Assembly (NCBI RefSeq): GCF_047948215.1
Contig: NC_134455.1
Span: 163,600,575 to 163,664,574 of the forward strand
Source: Lycorma delicatula
Lineage: Eukaryota > Arthropoda > Insecta > Hemiptera > Fulgoridae
Reading direction: 5' to 3'
Length of the DNA stretch: 64,000 nt
The notes under the pieces were generated by a model. The model did not search any database, was not told the origin of the DNA, and was given only the letters and a program-made list of their open reading frames with translations. The translations under genes and the position numbers were made by a program. Below, one piece after another: positions 60,064 through 64,000 of this stretch (positions within the stretch are counted from its first letter, which is position 1; every line of letters starts with the position of its first letter).

Positions 60064-61057
60064 TGAGGGACATTCAATAATGAAAGATACAAATTGATGT
60101 AGAAATGAAACAGTTTATAGGAGTTTTGTACTTTCATAACTTCAGATTGGCATCATTGGGATGAGCTCAGAACAGCTGATGGATAAAAACTGTTTTGTTT
60201 ATAATTTCAATATTAAACATTTCAGTATCTGTTTTTTGCTTTCTGAAGGTGAAAAATCGGCTAAAATCTTTTCCCAAATGATTTTACAGTATGGTCAAAG
60301 TTGTACAACTGGTCAATGCAACAACTCAAGGAAAGAAGACAAAGTGTGTACAGATTTGAAAGAACGCTATGAAAGGGAAGGTGACTCTTTGAACAAGATT
60401 TTAACGTGCGATGAAACTTGGGTTCACCATTTTGAACCAGAGTCCAAAAGACAAAGCATGGAATGGAAGCACACCAGCTCACCTATCCAAAAGAAATTCA
60501 GAATGCAAGCATCAGCACGAAAAGTCATGTTGACTGTCTTTTGGGATGCCCAAGGTATCGTCTTTTGTGATTATTTGGAATATCAGCATATAATAAACAG
60601 TGTCTACTACTCAGACATGCTGATGAAAATAGTAAAGCCAGCAATGAGAGAAAATGTCGTAGATCTCAAAGAAAAGGCGTGATATTGCTACACAACAATG
60701 CTCGTCTTCACACTGCCCAGCTGACCCAAGAAACCATTGGAAAAATGGGTCGGGAGATACTGCCACATTCTCCCTACAGTCCAGATTTGGCTCCCTCAGA
60801 TTTTCATTTGTTTGGTCCACTCAAGGAGGCAATATGTGGAAAAAAGTTCAGCAACAAGGAGGTCAAAGAATTTATGGGAAAGTGGTTCTAACAAGACAAA
60901 GACTTCTTTGCATCAGGTGTAAAAAAAAATAGTTCATCGTTTGGACAAGTGTATTAATTTTGGTGGGGATTATGTTGAGAAGTAGTAAAGGTTTCATTTT
61001 GTAAAAATACAGTTTTTTTTCTAAATCAATTTGTCTTTAATTATTGAATGTCGCTTG
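60064..61057 (+). mobile_element. Mariner element with mutated catalytic triad
   Basis: TA at 60062-60063 and 61058-61059. The inverted repeats share GACATTCAATAAT then AAAGA. The plus-strand transposase at 60161-60891 lacks most of the N-terminal helix-turn-helix. It carries ILTCDETWVHHFEPESKRQS (first Asp), a one-frame break near 60680, HNNARLHTAQ (the second catalytic Asp of H-D-N-A replaced by Asn), and SPYSPDLAPSDFHLFGPLKE (third Asp intact). Inactive. Confidence 0.92.
60161..60891 (+). pseudogene. Mariner transposase pseudogene
   Basis: Two frames, 60161-60682 and 60679-60891, together give most of a DD34D transposase with the features listed for the host element. The frame shift falls between the second and first catalytic blocks. 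Confidence 0.85.
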
Positions 61058-61225
61058 TATATTAAAGAAATAACTAAAAAATAACAACATTTGATGAGAA
61101 AGATACAATCTATAACATGAATTAATCTAATATATAGTTGTAAGATATAAAGCTTCAGCTTAATATCTTATGAATTAAAATATGAAAATGGGTGAAATAT
61201 GAAGAATCAGGAGCATGAAACTTAC

Positions 61226-61262
61226 CTTTTCATTTGCATTACAAACTACGGTAATGTTAATA
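61226..61262 (-). CDS. Ndc80: Possible short NDC80-like exon
   Basis: A phase-0 donor (GAAAAG|GTAAGT) matches the phase-0 start of the 59896-60028 exon. The open frame before it reads INITVVCNANEK. Either TTCTTAAG (start 61262) or CGTAG (start 61245) could be the acceptor. Both are weak. Confidence 0.35.
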
Positions 61263-62427
61263 CTTAAGAAATTAAAAAAATATAATACAATCTTTAACCC
61301 TTTCTTCCAAGGCAGTAGAACTTCTTGTGCTAGATTTCATAGGTGGCACAGCATGTTCGTCACAAAGCTCTCATTCAAATATATCAAAAACTTTTTAGTT
61401 TTCTACTCTCACTGAATTATAAAAAGCATTTTTCTGTACTGTAAAAGAATTCTCTTTCAAGATATATTATTAATACAGCGTATAAACATGATGTAAAAGT
61501 TAACTTCTAGAAACCTCAGTTTTGGTCATTAACAAGGATCACAGTATCTGCAGACATCTATCCAGGATGGGCAACAAACATGTTCCAGCAATTAAACACA
61601 GAGTTTATACTGACCAAGGCAGAAATGCCGTCAAAAGCAACACATGCAGTCCAGTTGGGCTTTATCTAGCAAAAGTTCTTACTACACATTAAGCATATCA
61701 GGAAAGATGTCATTTTGTATAGGCATTGGAAAACTGTTTGCACTGGTGGTAAGGAACAGAGTACGATTACTGATTTATGATTTAAACTCAATTGAGACTG
61801 TTCTATTGATAAAGGCAAGTGTATGGGGATATCTATTTTGGCCACAAATATCTATTCGATTTGCAGTCAAAAGTGATAAGGAATCGCTTGAAAAGAAAGA
61901 CAGATTTGGAAATAAGACATGAATTCATAACAAGAAATATATTGCCAAACCATGCTAATCATCTAAAGATTTCTGTGTAATTGTGAGAATGATTACAAGA
62001 GATTTAGATGTTATTAGAAGGATAATTTCCCAAATCTTAATAGAAAATTTGGGCAAGTCATTCCAGAGTTTGAGTTCATTCCTTGTCAGATTATGAAAGT
62101 TATGAATGTGTCCATTACATGAGAGGCACTTTTCTAACTACTCACAGAAATAAAAAAACTACTCAGTTTGATTATAGCACAGGATGAAACATGACTTTCT
62201 GAATATTATCAAACAAATACAAAAAGTACTGAAGGAGATCAGCAAACATTCAAATGCAAGAAATTTAAGTTTTCAAAAAGTCAAAGATAAAGAACACTTG
62301 TGAAGGATTCATTCTATGTGGTCTGAGTACGTAACAGTACAACACTTGGATACTTCATCTAATTAATTTCCCCCTGAAATTCTGTCCAAAACCAATTTTT
62401 TTTTTGGAGGGCAAAAAACTAAAACTA
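61263..62427. other. Probable NDC80-like intron, nothing recognised
   Basis: Less AT-rich at 61530-62100, with plus frames (for example 61644-61922) that resemble no family I know. Possibly an old transposon. Confidence 0.4.
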
Positions 62428-63736
62428 CAGGGTGGCTCATAAAATGATCCAACATTTGTTTTGGCAATGTTTAGCTTAATTATTATTAATGTGCTTTATG
62501 TTAGCATAAGTGACAGCAGTTCATGAATATTAGTCTCTTCTCTTTCTGGCTGGGCTGTTTGTGAATCATTCCAAGATGGCTGATTTGAACAGTGCGTAAA
62601 GACTATGTTATTTTTTAATAAGATGAAAAGTGTAGTGCTTACACAAAGACGGTTTCATGCACATTTTCAAACTCGGTGGTCACTCTCATTTCAAACAATA
62701 CATAGACTACAAAAAATTAAACAATGATGGTTCACTATTTGAGAGTAAGCACAAATGGACTGCCGCTGTTTGTTCTCCACAGAATGTCGAAGCTGTTACA
62801 GCAGTGTTGCTGAGGAGCCTGGGCAAATCAACAAGAAAAGCAGCAGCAGAACTTGATTTCTAGGCAGTGAATTTTAAAAACTGATCTGCATTTGTAACAG
62901 AACAAAATAACAAGTGTTGCCTAAATTAATGGTTGACAACAAACATCAAAGAATGTAATTTGCTGAATGATGGGCTGTGAACCAAGACACATTGTTGAAC
63001 AATATTTGGTTTTCAGATGAGGCACATTTTCACCTAGATGGGAATTGTTAATAAACAAAACATGTGTTTTTGGGCTTCTGAAAATACATACATGCTTCAT
63101 AAAAGATGCTCCAAGAATTATGGTATAGGTTGCTATCTTAAGTCATGGTGTAATAGAGCCATTCTTTTTTGTACAGACACTGAACAGTGAATGTTATCTG
63201 AACATGCTGCATAATAATTTTGTTCTTCAGCTTCTTACAAAAGGATTTCAATTAGAAAATGAGTGGTTTATGCAAGTATGTGATCTAATTATAACAGACT
63301 ACACACAGCTAATGTTGTTTTTAGACTTTCTGCATTAAATTTTTAACACATATGTCAAATCCATTTCCTAATTGTTTAGCATGTGGACAGAACTGGCCGC
63401 CAAGTAGTTCTTATTTGAATCTGTGTAATTATTTTCTTTAAGGATTTCTAAAGGAAAAGAGTTTCCCTAAACATCTGCGTACAGTGATGGAACTGTAATC
63501 GCTGATCATTTCAGGTGTGGGACGAGATAACTGAGGATATGTGTAATCGAGTTATTAACAATACAGGAGTTCGCATTGAAGAAGTTACTAGGATGTCATG
63601 GTGGTCATATTGAACATGTGAAAAGCAGAACATGATCTCCAGGTAAATAGTAAACATGTTCTATTTTTCTGAAGTGCAATTCAAATAAATATTTTTTAAG
63701 CAAACTAAATATTGGATCATTTTGTGCGCCACTCTG
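62428..63736 (+). mobile_element. Tc1/mariner-superfamily element with inverted repeats
   Basis: TA at 62426-62427 and 63737-63738. The ends share CAGRGTGGCKCAYAAAATGA then TCCAA. The transposase N-terminus is readable at 62657-62863 (FKQYIDYKKLNNDGSLFESK, CSPQNVEAVTAVLLRSLGKS, TRKAAAEL). Later blocks have stops: FSDEAHFHLD-like near 63015, ACGQNWPPSSSYLNLCNYFL near 63380-63440, and GFLKEKSFPKHLRTVMEL. Full length but dead. Confidence 0.9.
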
Positions 63737-63738
63737 TA

Positions 63739-64000
63739 GATTAAAACTAAAATATTAAAAAAATAAGATTTAACATTAATAACAGAGATGAAGTATTACT
63801 CCATGGCTGGTATATAAGGTTTTATGACAAATCGTACTTATGTTTATACCGCCCATGTTGGCAAGACATAAGCGAGAGACTGACTTTGCTCATCATTAAA
63901 TATTTCAATTAGTATTGATCTGTTTCTTAATTTCTTGATGTTCTTCGGTGAACTTGTGAAAGGAGCCACCTTCGTGATTATTTCGCAGATTTACAAATCT
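63739..64000. other. Right-edge non-coding DNA
   Basis: AT-rich sequence. A short minus-strand frame at 63920-64000 (FHKFTEEHQEIKKQI) lacks a donor before its stop and is not called. Confidence 0.4.

Noticed and set aside
63920..64000. Minus-strand FHKFTEEHQEIKKQI as a further NDC80 exon
   Set aside because: No GT donor occurs before the in-frame stop and the phase cannot be matched to the next exon.

Overview
This is a eukaryotic nuclear window: AT-rich, with short exons split by long GT-AG introns and a heavy load of transposable elements. The transposon mix points to an insect, most likely a hemipteran: several mariner families, a tRNA-derived SINE (a type I associate with hemipteran genomes), an R1-like non-LTR element, and hAT- and piggyBac-like remnants. 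The species cannot be fixed from the sequence. Most long open frames are transposon debris. The host coding sequence lies in short exons.

Left half (about 2.4-31.8 kb). A divergent pair of mitochondrial genes is present: LYRM4/ISD11 (minus strand) and COX6C (plus strand), apparently sharing a bidirectional promoter. A block holding LYRM4 exon 1, the promoter and all of COX6C has been tandemly duplicated: unit A about 4.27-17.1 kb, unit B about 17.8-31.8 kb. The result is two intact but diverged COX6C genes (78 aa each, about 63% identical by my alignment). It also leaves a second LYRM4 first exon (18530-18612) with no second exon of its own. The two LYRM4 first exons differ at a single base. 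The paralogous introns act as mutual empty-site controls and date several insertions after the duplication: a 6.4-kb TIR element with an unfamiliar protein family (unit A only), a SINE with a 9-bp target duplication, a hAT-like element, and an R1-like element itself split by a Tc1/mariner fragment (all unit B only).

Middle (31.8-40.1 kb). Intergenic DNA with a decayed piggyBac-like transposase, direct repeats, a SINE and an unclassified island.

Right half (40.1-61.3 kb). At least seven, probably eight, minus-strand exons encode the C-terminal coiled-coil half of a protein best matched to the kinetochore protein NDC80/HEC1. The exons are joined in phase. The N-terminal calponin-homology part is not seen and presumably lies beyond the right edge. 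Its introns, and the DNA to the right, hold four mariner/Tc1-type elements with recognisable TIRs and TA target duplications (47.6, 53.3, 60.1 and 62.4 kb), plus LINE and R1-like fragments.

No rRNA, functional tRNA, CRISPR or prokaryotic operon structure was seen. All calls come from reading and translating the sequence by eye. Family assignments are from recognised motifs, not searches.
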